Origin: an uncultured Alphaproteobacteria bacterium
GTDB lineage: Bacteria; Pseudomonadota; Alphaproteobacteria; Caulobacterales; Hyphomonadaceae
DNA: 51,036 nt
Assembly: GCA_903842595.1 (NCBI GenBank)
Contig: CAIMMO010000078.1
Location: 1 to 51,036 of the forward strand
Direction: 5' to 3'
The translations under genes were made by a program, and so were the position numbers. Every line of letters starts with the position of its first letter. The first letter of the stretch is position 1. The notes beneath the pieces were generated by a model. That model had not been told where the DNA came from. It saw nothing but the letters and a program-made list of their open reading frames with translations, and made no database searches. This document shows positions 32,835-41,267 of the stretch, in pieces.

Positions 32835-34223
32835 CTAGGACGACTCAAGGGCCCGCAGGGCCGGCTCAGCTTCGCGCAGGGATCGGGCGATGATGTCGAT
32901 CATGCGATCGATCTCCGCATGCGATATGATGAGCGGCGGGCACATCACGATCGAGTCACGGATGCCGCGCACCATGAGACCGTTCTTGATGCACGTGTCG
33001 CGCACGATCGGTCCGGCCTTGCCTTCCTTTCCCGTGAAGCGCTCATTCGTTCCTTTCTGCGCCACGATCTCGACGGCGCCAATCAGGCCGAGCGAGCGCG
33101 TTTCGCCCACAAGCGGGTCGCCGTCCAGGCGCCTGAGCGCCTCGGCGAGGTAGGGACCGATGTCGTTCTTCACGCGAGCGACCAGGCCCTCGCGCCCGAT
33201 AATCTCCAGGTTCTTGAGCGCCACCGCCGCTGACACCGGATGGCCAGAATAGGTATAGCCATGAACGAAATCGCCGCCTTTCTCGCGCAGCACTTCGACA
33301 ATCCGGTGCGATACAGCCGTCGCTGAAATCGGCAGGTAGCCCGACGACAGCCCCTTTGCCATGGACACAAGGTCGGGTGTGACCCCGAAATGCTGGAACC
33401 CGAACCACTCGCCGAGCCGGCCAAATCCGCAGATGACCTCATCAATGACCAGCAGGATGTCGTACTTCCTGCAGATGGCCTCCACGCGTTTCCAGTACCC
33501 CCTGGGCGGGATGATTACCCCGCCTGCGCCTTGTACGGGCTCGCCGATAAATGCAGCCACGTTCTCGGGCCCGACCTTCAGTATACGATCCTCGATCTCC
33601 TGGGCGCAGCGCGCGGAGAATGCGTCTTCATCCTCGTTGAAGCCCTCCCCGAATTTGTAGGGCTGCGCCACGTGTTCGACGCCAGGGATCGGCAAGCCGC
33701 CGATGGGATGCATCTGTTTCATGCCGCCAAGGCTTGCCCCCGCCATGGTCGAGCCGTGATAGGCGTTCCAGCGCGAGATGAATATCGTGCGCGTGGGCTG
33801 TCCGTGGACATGCCAGTAATGGCGCACCATGCGCATCACGGTGTCGTTCGCCTCCGAGCCCGACGAGTTGAAGAACACGTGCTGCAGGTCCCCGCCCAGC
33901 AGCTCCGCGAGCCTGGTCGCCAGCATCACAGTGGGCGGCGTCGCCGTCTTGAAGAAGGTGTTGTAGAAAGGCAGCTCGCGCATCTGCTCGCCAGCCGCCT
34001 GAGCCAGTTCCTCGCGTCCATAGCCCACGTTCACGCACCAAAGGCCTGCCATGCCGTCCAGCAGCGCGTTGCCATCGCCATCCCACACGGTGCAGCCATC
34101 GGCACGTGTTATGATCCGGCTGCCGCCGAGCGCGACAATCTCGCCATAGTTCGCCTGAGCCGGCAGGTGATGCTCCATATCAAGGCGTCGCAGTTCAGGG
34201 ATATTGTAGTTGCGGCCGGCCAT
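32835..34223 (-). CDS. spuC: Class III aminotransferase, putrescine/diamine-pyruvate type (SpuC-like)
   Basis: A 462-residue PLP enzyme. Visible features are FNSSGSEANDT near 118-128 for phosphate binding, RWNAYHGSTMAG, DEVICGFGR with Asp261, and the Schiff-base Lys290 in SMAKGLSSGYLPISA. The order and wording match omega-aminotransferases that use pyruvate to convert putrescine to 4-aminobutyraldehyde. The start at 34223 (MAGRNYNIPELRRLD) has AAGGA seven bases upstream and lies 16 bases after puuD. Its presence offers a direct, non-glutamylated route for putrescine. The matching aldehyde dehydrogenase is not in the window. Confidence 0.9.
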   Translation of the reverse strand: MAGRNYNIPELRRLDMEHHLPAQANYGEIVALGGSRIITRADGCTVWDGDGNALLDGMAGLWCVNVGYGREELAQAAGEQMRELPFYNTFFKTATPPTVMLATRLAELLGGDLQHVFFNSSGSEANDTVMRMVRHYWHVHGQPTRTIFISRWNAYHGSTMAGASLGGMKQMHPIGGLPIPGVEHVAQPYKFGEGFNEDEDAFSARCAQEIEDRILKVGPENVAAFIGEPVQGAGGVIIPPRGYWKRVEAICRKYDILLVIDEVICGFGRLGEWFGFQHFGVTPDLVSMAKGLSSGYLPISATAVSHRIVEVLREKGGDFVHGYTYSGHPVSAAVALKNLEIIGREGLVARVKNDIGPYLAEALRRLDGDPLVGETRSLGLIGAVEIVAQKGTNERFTGKEGKAGPIVRDTCIKNGLMVRGIRDSIVMCPPLIISHAEIDRMIDIIARSLREAEPALRALESS

Positions 34224-34239
34224 CTGTTTTCCTTGGTCT

Positions 34240-34998
34240 CTAGACAAGCGGCTCGTTGCGCAGAGCGCGCCCGAGCAGCTGGAAGAATAACTGCGATTGC
34301 GGATTCTCGCTCGCTTTCCACTCCGGGTGCCATTGCACCGCGAGCACGAGGGCTCCATTCACGTTGGCCGAGACCGCCTCGATCACCCCGTCCGGCGCTC
34401 TTGCTTCCACCCTCAGTCCCGCACCCAGCGCCTCCACGCCCTGATAGTGGACGGAGACGATGTCAAGTGCATCGCGCCCGTAGGCTCTTTTCAGAACGCC
34501 GTCTTCTTCCAGCCTGACGGGATGGATGTGGTCGAACATCTCTTCGAAGCTGACGCCGTCGGGCGCATGGTGATGCAGAAGGTCGGGATGCTCGGCCATG
34601 TCACGTCGCAGGGTGCCGCCAAAGGCCACGTTCAGCTCCTGGAAGCCGCGGCAGATCCCAAACACCGGCTTGCCGAGATCGAGCATGGCCGCGATCAGCT
34701 CCGAGGTCATCTCGTCGCGATCCGGGTCGAAGGGGCCCAGCGCGTCCTCAGCCGGGGCGCCATAGCGTTTGGGGTCGAGATTGGAGGGCGTCCCGGTCAG
34801 CAGGAGTCCGTCGATGCGCGGGGCGACCTCGCGTGCGTGAAAGAGCTCCGGCAATGCCGGGATAAGCAGTCCCGCCGCCTCGGCATAGCGAAGCGCGGAA
34901 TTGAGATAGCGCGTCATGACCGCCTGCCCCGCCTGCCCATCGATCGAGCGGTTGCAGCAGATGACGCCAAGGACTGGCCGGTGTGCGCTGGACTGCAT
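34240..34998 (-). CDS. puuD: Gamma-glutamyl-GABA hydrolase (PuuD-like class I glutamine amidotransferase)
   Basis: A 252-residue peptidase C26-type hydrolase. The nucleophile elbow is GICRGFQE with Cys116, and the His224-x-Glu226 dyad is in VQWHPEW. It also shows GLLLTGTPSNLDP, the oxyanion-hole region of PuuD relatives. It would release GABA and glutamate from gamma-glutamyl-GABA in the cytosol. Its ATG shares a base with the stop of the transporter ATPase (TAATG), so the transporter and catabolic genes are translationally linked. Confidence 0.92.
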   Translation of the reverse strand: MQSSAHRPVLGVICCNRSIDGQAGQAVMTRYLNSALRYAEAAGLLIPALPELFHAREVAPRIDGLLLTGTPSNLDPKRYGAPAEDALGPFDPDRDEMTSELIAAMLDLGKPVFGICRGFQELNVAFGGTLRRDMAEHPDLLHHHAPDGVSFEEMFDHIHPVRLEEDGVLKRAYGRDALDIVSVHYQGVEALGAGLRVEARAPDGVIEAVSANVNGALVLAVQWHPEWKASENPQSQLFFQLLGRALRNEPLV

Positions 34999-36179
34999 TA
35001 CGACAACAGGACCGCGGGCGAGCAGGCATGCCAGGCAAGCCAGACCGGCTCGTTGTGGGTGAAGTCTTCCTGATCATAGCGCGTGAGGTTGGATCTGAAC
35101 GTCTTGACGCGCCGCCCACCTTCCAGTTCGACCTCGTAATTGGTTTCACTGCCCAGGTACACAATCTCGCGAATTATCCCGGGCGTCACATTAGCCCCCT
35201 GGGGCGCATCTTCCATCTTGAACGGAGTTTGTCCTTCCGCGCGCTTGTGCATTTCGATCTTCTCGGGCCGCAGCGCCACCCAGACGGTCGTTCCGCGCGC
35301 GCCGGTGACGCCATGGTCGAGGTAGACCGGTGCGGAGAAGTCCGCGCATCGCACCACGGCTTCGTCCTGTTCATCCTTTTCGAGAACGCCCTCGAACATG
35401 TTCACCCTGCCCACGAAATCGGCCACGAATTGCGAGTTGGGGAATTCGTAAAGATCTGAGGGCGTCGCCACCTGAGCGAGCATCCCGCGGTTCATCACCG
35501 CACAGCGCGTGGCGATCGCCAGCGCCTCATCCTGGTCATGGGTGACCATGATGAAGGTGATGCCGACCTTCTTCTGGAGCGAGGTAAGTTCGGAGCGCAT
35601 TTGATCGCGCAGCTTGGCGTCCAGCGCGGAGAGGGGTTCATCAAGGAGCAGCACGCGCGGACGCTTTACCAGCGCCCGCGCCAGCGCCACACGCTGGCGC
35701 TGGCCGCCAGAGAGCTGGTCGGGCATTCGCTCGCCAAGTCCGCCAAGCTTGACGAGTTCAAGCGCCTCATCGACGCGCCGGCGAATCTCATTGCCCGAAA
35801 CCCCGTCCATCTTGAGGCCATAGGCGATATTGTCGGTTACCTTCATGTGCGGAAACACGGCGTAGGACTGGAACACCATGTTCACCGGCCGCCTGTTGGG
35901 CGGCAGGTTTGCGATGTCCTTGCCGTCGATGAGAATGCGACCTTCTGTCGGCGTCTCGAAGCCAGCCAGCATGCGCAGCAAAGTGGTCTTCCCGCAGCCG
36001 GAGGGTCCAAGCAGGGCGAAGAACTCGCCTTCGCGCACATCGAGGGTGACATTATCGACGGCGGGCAGATTGCCAAACCGCTTGGTAATGCTCTCGAAGC
36101 GGATAATCACATTGTCCTTCCCGCGCGCGTCTGGCCTCAGCGCAGGTGCATCCAGGGAGTTTTGCGCGACATCGGTCAT
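34998..36179 (-). CDS. potG: Spermidine/putrescine ABC transporter ATP-binding protein (PotG/PotA-like)
   Basis: A 393-residue ATPase. Walker A is GPSGCGKTT, the Q-loop VFQSYAVFPHM, the signature LSGGQRQRVALARAL, Walker B VLLLDEPLSALD and the H-loop VTHD. A C-terminal TOBE domain from about residue 290 (VALRPEKIEMH...EIVYLGSETNYEV) is typical of polyamine and other CUT1-like importers. It powers uptake through the PotH/PotI pair encoded just upstream, with a five-base gap. The long N-terminal leader before IIRFESITKRFG resembles PotG more than PotA. Confidence 0.93.
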   Translation of the reverse strand: MTDVAQNSLDAPALRPDARGKDNVIIRFESITKRFGNLPAVDNVTLDVREGEFFALLGPSGCGKTTLLRMLAGFETPTEGRILIDGKDIANLPPNRRPVNMVFQSYAVFPHMKVTDNIAYGLKMDGVSGNEIRRRVDEALELVKLGGLGERMPDQLSGGQRQRVALARALVKRPRVLLLDEPLSALDAKLRDQMRSELTSLQKKVGITFIMVTHDQDEALAIATRCAVMNRGMLAQVATPSDLYEFPNSQFVADFVGRVNMFEGVLEKDEQDEAVVRCADFSAPVYLDHGVTGARGTTVWVALRPEKIEMHKRAEGQTPFKMEDAPQGANVTPGIIREIVYLGSETNYEVELEGGRRVKTFRSNLTRYDQEDFTHNEPVWLAWHACSPAVLLS

Positions 36180-36184
36180 GGGGG

Positions 36185-37045
36185 TCAGGCCTTTGTCTTC
36201 TGCGCGTTGCGGTTCTGCAGGTGAAGGCCGATCGCCGTCAGCGCCACGGTAACCACGATGAGGATGGTTGAGGCTGCGTTGACTTCCGGGCTGATCGAGA
36301 AACGCAGCATGGAATAGACCTTCACCGGGAATGTGACCGTGTCCGGTCCGGCGGTGAAGAAGGTGATGACGAAGTCATCGAGGCTGAGCGTGAACGCCAG
36401 CAGTGCGCCGGCGATCAGCCCTGGCTGCATGTGCGGCACGAGGACGTCCCAGAAGGTGCGCCACTCACTGGCGCCAAGGTCCTTCGCAGCTTCCTCAAGC
36501 TCGCGGTTGAATGATGCGAGCCTTGCGCGCACGACCGTGGCGACAAAGGGGAAAGCAAAGGAAGTGTGCGCGATGATGATGGCGCCGAGATTGGCTGGCC
36601 ATGGCAGTCCCTGCGGCCAGGGCATAACGCGCGCGAAGAACACCAGCATCGCCACGCCCATGCAGATTTCGGGCACAACAATGGGCAGTGCCATACCGCC
36701 TTCGGCTGCTGTCTTTCCGGGAAAACGGAAACGCCACAACATCACGGCGGCGAGCGCGCCCAATATCACCGAGAGGATGGTTGTTGCGAACGCGATGGTC
36801 AGCGAGTTGGTGAACGCCTCGATGAGCGAGGCGTTGCTGAACGCCTTCTCGTAATACTTCAGGGTGAAGCCTTCCCAGACGATATTGCGGCGGCTGTCGT
36901 TGAAGCTGAACACCATCAGCGTGATCAGCGGCAGATAGAGAAAGAACAGCGTGCCGCCGACCATGATGCGCAGCGGCCATCTGCGGAGGTATTCGAGCGG
37001 CCCCGGCCTTTCTCTGCGCGGGCGGGGTGTGGCGGCCTCGCTCAT
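36185..37045 (-). CDS. potI: Polyamine ABC transporter permease (PotI-like)
   Basis: A 286-residue inner-membrane permease with six predicted helices. The EAA loop that docks to the ATPase is visible as LEEAAKDLGASEWRTFWDVLVPH, near residues 180-205. The final helix is followed by LQNRNAQKTKA. It starts with ATG overlapping the upstream permease by four bases. Order and sequence style fit PotI/PotC, the second permease of the putrescine system. Confidence 0.93.
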   Translation of the reverse strand: MSEAATPRPRRERPGPLEYLRRWPLRIMVGGTLFFLYLPLITLMVFSFNDSRRNIVWEGFTLKYYEKAFSNASLIEAFTNSLTIAFATTILSVILGALAAVMLWRFRFPGKTAAEGGMALPIVVPEICMGVAMLVFFARVMPWPQGLPWPANLGAIIIAHTSFAFPFVATVVRARLASFNRELEEAAKDLGASEWRTFWDVLVPHMQPGLIAGALLAFTLSLDDFVITFFTAGPDTVTFPVKVYSMLRFSISPEVNAASTILIVVTVALTAIGLHLQNRNAQKTKA

Positions 37046-37950
37046 GCGCCTCTCCTGTCGGCGCGGCGCTGCAACGTCGTCTGGATCGCAATGGCGATGA
37101 AAGTCAGGTACATCAGCAGGAAGGAGAGCGCTGCGCCGAAGGGCCAGTCATTGGCGCGTTTGAACTGCCGCTCGATGACATTGGCGATCATCTGGCTGTC
37201 GGTTCCCCCCAGCAGGTCAGGCGTCAGATAGGCGCCTAGGGCCGGTATGAAGGTAATGAGCACCCCTGAGGCGATGCCGGGGGCCGCCAGCGGCACGACG
37301 ACCAGCAGGATGGTACGCAAATGGCCCGCGCCCAGGTCGAGGCTCGCTTCCATCAGCGAGCGGTCCATCCGGTCGAGGGCGGAATAGAGCGGAAGCACCA
37401 TGAAGGGCAGGTGAACATAGACCAGGCCGACGACCACGGCGGCGTTGTTGTAAAGAAGTTTGAGCGGCTCGAACTCGCCGAGAGGCTGGAAGCCCGCCAG
37501 CGTCATCGCCCAGCTGGCGTTGTTCCATAACCATTCCAGCGCGAAATTGACGTAACCGTTCTCGCGCAGCACCGCGACAAGGGCGAAGGTGCGGATCAGG
37601 AGGTTCGTCCAGAACGGCAGCATGATCAGCATCAGCAGCCATGTTTTCGTGCGTGGACTGGCGAAGGCGATCGCCAGCGCCACGGGAAACCCTATGACCA
37701 GGCAAAGCATGGTCGTCAGCCCGGCGATCAGTATGCTCTTCCAGAAGATCTCGAGATAGATCGGCTCAATCGCGCGCAGATAGTTCGCGAACGTTCCGGT
37801 AAGGTCGATGGTAACCGGTCCGGTGTTTTCGCCGAACGAATAGGCCCAGATCACCGCCAGCGGGATCAGGAAGAACAGCAGCAGCCAGGTAAGCGGGGGA
37901 AGCGCGATTGCGGCGAACGCCGCCTTCGCTCGGCGCCAGGACTGTTCCAT
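37042..37950 (-). CDS. potH: Polyamine ABC transporter permease (PotH-like)
   Basis: A 302-residue inner-membrane permease, first of the pair. After a basic start (MEQSWRRAKAAF) there is a hydrophobic helix, a periplasmic loop with GENTGPVTIDLTGTF, and further helices. The docking loop is LMEASLDLGAGHLRTILLVVVP, and GAYLTPDLLGG is the PotB/PotH-type segment. It follows the binding-protein gene by 21 bases. Confidence 0.93.
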   Translation of the reverse strand: MEQSWRRAKAAFAAIALPPLTWLLLFFLIPLAVIWAYSFGENTGPVTIDLTGTFANYLRAIEPIYLEIFWKSILIAGLTTMLCLVIGFPVALAIAFASPRTKTWLLMLIMLPFWTNLLIRTFALVAVLRENGYVNFALEWLWNNASWAMTLAGFQPLGEFEPLKLLYNNAAVVVGLVYVHLPFMVLPLYSALDRMDRSLMEASLDLGAGHLRTILLVVVPLAAPGIASGVLITFIPALGAYLTPDLLGGTDSQMIANVIERQFKRANDWPFGAALSFLLMYLTFIAIAIQTTLQRRADRRGA

Positions 37951-37971
37951 CCCTGCTTCCCCTGCGCTTTT

Positions 37972-39066
37972 CTATGCCGCGCTGATGCGCGTGAAGATCT
38001 CCTCGTACATACGCGCGCGCGCATCGCCCTCGAATGCGCCGTACTCGCTCTTGGCCATGACATCGGCAGGCGGGAAGATGGCGCGATTGCTCTGGTAGGC
38101 CGCGTCCATGCGCGCCGCAGCGGCGGCGTTGGGCGTCGGATACTGAATCTCTCTGGTTATCTTCTCGCCAGCTTCCGCATCGAGCAGGTAGTTGATGAAG
38201 GCGTGGGCGTCATCCGGGTTGGGGGCCCCGGCTGGAATGCATAGGCAGTCCGAGGTGATGAGTGTGCCTTCCTGAGGAACCACGAAATCGAACTTTTCGC
38301 CTCCCTCGGCCGCCATCAGCTGGGCGATGTCACCATTGTATTCCAGCACGATGTCCACTTCCCCAGAGGCAAGAAGATCCTGGCCATCGTCCCCGTGAAA
38401 CTTCTTGATGCGAGGTTTCTGGCGGATCAGCATTTGCTCAATTTGCGTAAGTGCTTCATCCGGGATGTTGTTGATGGACAGGCCCATATACTTGCCGCAC
38501 AACCGAACGAGATCGGCTGATTCCGAAATCAGGGCGATGCGGCCGGCGTACTGATCTGAATCGAACAGATAGCGCCACGAGTTGGGTGTTTCGCCATTGA
38601 GCATCGCTTCTTTACGATAACCGATGCCGAGGACCAGCCATGTGTAGGGCATCGAGTACTTCCGGCCAGGATCGAACGCGGCGTCCTGGAACTCGGGCAG
38701 GAGGTTGGCGAAGTTGGGGATCTTGGCGCGATCGAGCGGCATGAGCATGTTCGCCTCGCTCATGCGCGTCACGAATTCGTTCGAGGGCACGATCACGTCG
38801 AAACCCGGATTGCCAGCGCGCAGGCGCGCAAACAACTCGTCATTATTGGAAAAAAGGCTCATCTCGACGCGCGCGCCGGCAGCGGCCTGGAAATCTTTGA
38901 GGGTTGTAGGGCCGATGTAAGTGTCCCAGTTGTAGAAATTGACGACACGCTCGCCTGGGCTGCTGCATGCGCTGAGCCCGCCGGCGAAGGATATGCCGAC
39001 AGCCGCGGCCCCGAACTGCTGCAGGATCGACCGGCGCGAAGCGCCGCGCGGATATCGGTCTTTCAA
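37972..39066 (-). CDS. potF: Polyamine ABC transporter substrate-binding protein (PotF/PotD-like), Tat-type lipoprotein signal
   Basis: A protein of about 364 residues in extracellular solute-binding family 1. The leader has twin arginines (GASRRSILQQFG) and then a lipobox, Leu-Ser-Ala-Cys, suggesting Tat export and lipid anchoring. The mature part starts VVNFYNWDTYIGPTTL, the polyamine-binding FYNW(D/S)xY signature, with DVIVPSNEFVTRM and VLEYNGDIAQLM later. The start TTG at 39066 is preferred because GGAGGT lies four bases upstream. The GTG at 39072 is buried in that site. It follows the glutamine-synthetase-like gene by 44 bases. Confidence 0.9.
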   Translation of the reverse strand: MKDRYPRGASRRSILQQFGAAAVGISFAGGLSACSSPGERVVNFYNWDTYIGPTTLKDFQAAAGARVEMSLFSNNDELFARLRAGNPGFDVIVPSNEFVTRMSEANMLMPLDRAKIPNFANLLPEFQDAAFDPGRKYSMPYTWLVLGIGYRKEAMLNGETPNSWRYLFDSDQYAGRIALISESADLVRLCGKYMGLSINNIPDEALTQIEQMLIRQKPRIKKFHGDDGQDLLASGEVDIVLEYNGDIAQLMAAEGGEKFDFVVPQEGTLITSDCLCIPAGAPNPDDAHAFINYLLDAEAGEKITREIQYPTPNAAAAARMDAAYQSNRAIFPPADVMAKSEYGAFEGDARARMYEEIFTRISAA

Positions 39067-39110
39067 GCTCACCTCCCTTTGCGGTCAGCCAGGACAGCTG
39101 CACAGAGGCT

Positions 39111-40487
39111 TCAACAGGACCGCAAATACCAGTCATAATCAATATCAGGGATCGCAGAATTGAAGCGTTCCTGCTCGGTGCGCTTTACCGCAGCATACAT
39201 GCGTACAAACCGTTCACCGAAGTAATCATTGAGCAGCTCGCTCCGGGCGAAACGCTCGACCGCAGCAAACCAGTTGAGCGGGATCATTTCCCCGCCGGCC
39301 GCCGCCTGGGCATAGCCATCGCCCACGATGGCGGGGCCCGGGTCGATCTGGTTCGTAAGTCCGTAGTGTGTCGCTGCAAGCAATGCTGCAACCGCGAGGG
39401 CGGGGTGAGCGTCCGCGCCGGCCACGCGATGCTCGATATGGCGGGTTGCGGGCGCGCCCGCCGGGACGCGGAAGGACACGGTCCGGTTGTTGACCCCCCA
39501 TGTCGGCGCCACAGGCGCATACGAGTTGGCGCGGAAGCGGCGGTAGGAGTTGGCGTTTGGCGCATAGATCGCCATGGAGTCCGCCAGCAGCGTCTTCATC
39601 CCGCCGATGGCATGACGAACGGCTGGCGAGCCCTCTGGCGCATCCGCCGCCATGATGTTCCTGCCCTTAGCGTCATTGATGCTTACGTGAAGGTGCATGC
39701 CCGAGCCTGCCCGGTCGGCGAACGGCTTGGCCATAAACGTCGCCTCGCACCCGTGCCGGAGCGCCACGCCCTTGGCGGCGCGCTTGTAGAGTACGGCGTC
39801 GTCAGCTGCGCGCAACGCATCGGGGTGGTGCTTCAGGGTGAGTTCAAGCTGGCCGGGCGCATACTCGCTGATCGCGCCCTCCAGGGGAACGCCCATGGTG
39901 TCGGCGGCGGCCCACAGGTCCCGCAGGAAGGCGCTCGCCTCTTCAACCTCGCGCAGGCCATAGACCTGATGTTGCATTGCCCGCTCGCCGGTCAGGGGCG
40001 AAAGGGGCAGCTGGATCTTGCCGTCGGGCGTGCGCCTCGCGTCAACCAGATAGTATTCGAGTTCGCACGCCACCACCGGGGTCATGCCATCCGCGGCAAA
40101 GCGATCGATCACGCGCTGCAGGACATGGCGCGGATCAATATCGTTGGCTGCGCCATTGAGCTCGTACATGGACAGCGCAACCTGCGCGACATCATCGCCC
40201 AGCCATGGCGCTGGCGTCAGACGGCCGGAAACGGGCCTCGCGATGCGGTCGGCGTCCCCGTCCTCCCATACCAGCCCTGTCGCCTCGACATCCTGCCCGG
40301 TGATGTCGTTGACGAGGATTGAGCCCGGCAGGAAGCGGCCCTGCTCGAAGACGGCGAGGATCTCATGCCGCCGCAGGCGCTTGCCGCGCGGCACCCCCGC
40401 CATATTGGTGAAGAAAATCTCGAAAAAATTGATGTGCGGGTGGGCGTCGAGAAACGCTTTGCACTCTTTGGGATCTGCCATGCTCAT
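39111..40487 (-). CDS. Second glutamine synthetase-family ligase of the putrescine operon
   Basis: A 458-residue glutamine-synthetase-fold enzyme, clearly different from the PuuA-like one at the other end of the operon. The N-terminus is short-domain type (INFFEIFFTNMAGVPRGKRLRR). Catalytic segments are GQLELTLKHHPDAL, GSGMHLHVSIND and NRTVSFRVPAGAPATRHIEHR. It may ligate glutamate to another amine (spermidine, cadaverine, ethanolamine-like) or be a paralogous gamma-glutamylpolyamine synthetase. The ATG at 40487 has AAGGGCGG upstream. It is the first gene, so its product should be made when the transporter is induced. Confidence 0.87.
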   Translation of the reverse strand: MSMADPKECKAFLDAHPHINFFEIFFTNMAGVPRGKRLRRHEILAVFEQGRFLPGSILVNDITGQDVEATGLVWEDGDADRIARPVSGRLTPAPWLGDDVAQVALSMYELNGAANDIDPRHVLQRVIDRFAADGMTPVVACELEYYLVDARRTPDGKIQLPLSPLTGERAMQHQVYGLREVEEASAFLRDLWAAADTMGVPLEGAISEYAPGQLELTLKHHPDALRAADDAVLYKRAAKGVALRHGCEATFMAKPFADRAGSGMHLHVSINDAKGRNIMAADAPEGSPAVRHAIGGMKTLLADSMAIYAPNANSYRRFRANSYAPVAPTWGVNNRTVSFRVPAGAPATRHIEHRVAGADAHPALAVAALLAATHYGLTNQIDPGPAIVGDGYAQAAAGGEMIPLNWFAAVERFARSELLNDYFGERFVRMYAAVKRTEQERFNSAIPDIDYDWYLRSC

Positions 40488-40972
40488 CCGCCCTTATGGC
40501 TTGTGCCTGATCGAGCTGCAACTTGTCCGCCAGAGCGATCGCGCGACCCGCGTCATGGCCCGGCACCGGCCGGACCTGAGCAGGCCGAGGGGCTTCTCCC
40601 CGGCATCTGTGCAGAAGAAAACGCGCCACAGCGGCGGGCAACGTTACCGCGGACGATCCGAATGACAGGGGCGATTGTCGGCCATCGAGGCGATAAGTTA
40701 CCAGCCCAGCCTGGCCCCAGCGGTTGAGGCATGATGTGAAGCTCGTCGCTCGCTCAATCGACAGGCTGCGCTGCGGGCTCCAGGCTGGGCGTCGTTGAGT
40801 GGCTTTCTCCGCCTTTTTTGTTACCCAAAGTACGAACACCAATGCCAGCGTGTCTGTCGCAGAAGACCGCCATCTGCCGGGCCGCGACAGACGAAACTCG
40901 ACCACTTGTTCTTGATTTATTGCGACTTTCTGTTCCTGCTCGGAAACGAAGCGCCCCTGCCGTAGCAGGGCC
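40488..40972. promoter_or_regulatory. Upstream region of the putrescine operon
   Basis: About 485 bases lie between the first operon gene and tRNA-Leu. No supported gene is present; minus-strand frames here overlap the ligase start and look spurious. The operon promoter and any operator must be here, but none could be named with confidence. Confidence 0.4.
40955..40970 (-). terminator. Hairpin after tRNA-Leu
   Basis: CCCTGC and GCAGGG form a 6-base stem with a CGTA loop immediately downstream of the tRNA on the minus strand. The following GCGCTTCGTTTCC is only weakly T-rich. Confidence 0.5.
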
Positions 40973-41057
<85 letters not shown>

Positions 41058-41186
41058 AGACAGCAAGGCGCGGTTGATACAGGTCGCGCGGGCAGGATTC
41101 AAGGGTCTCCGCGCCTCTTCCGGAAAGCCTTCACTTCTGATCATTCGCGCCTGATCAGGCTTCGCCAGCCATTGTGGATAACCACT

Positions 41187-41230
41187 TGCATATAGTTCAT
41201 CGTTGAACTAGATAGTTCAGAGATGAACCA
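41187..41230 (+). promoter_or_regulatory. Promoter with tandem MarR-type operator
   Basis: Two dyads follow each other: TAGTTCA-TCGT-TGAACTA at 41193-41210, then after GA, TAGTTCA-GAGA-TGAACCA at 41213-41230. A possible -35 TTGCAT (41187-41192) and -10 TAGATA (41209-41214) overlap them, so bound repressor would block the promoter. The operon it precedes ends in a marR gene, the probable binder. Confidence 0.75.
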
Positions 41231-41267
41231 AATTTTCGCTGCCCAAGCGAAAAAAAGGAGGCTCCCT

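Noticed and set aside
40363-40905. Minus-strand 180-codon frame overlapping the start of the second ligase
   Set aside because: It overlaps a well-supported gene in another frame and has no recognisable domain.
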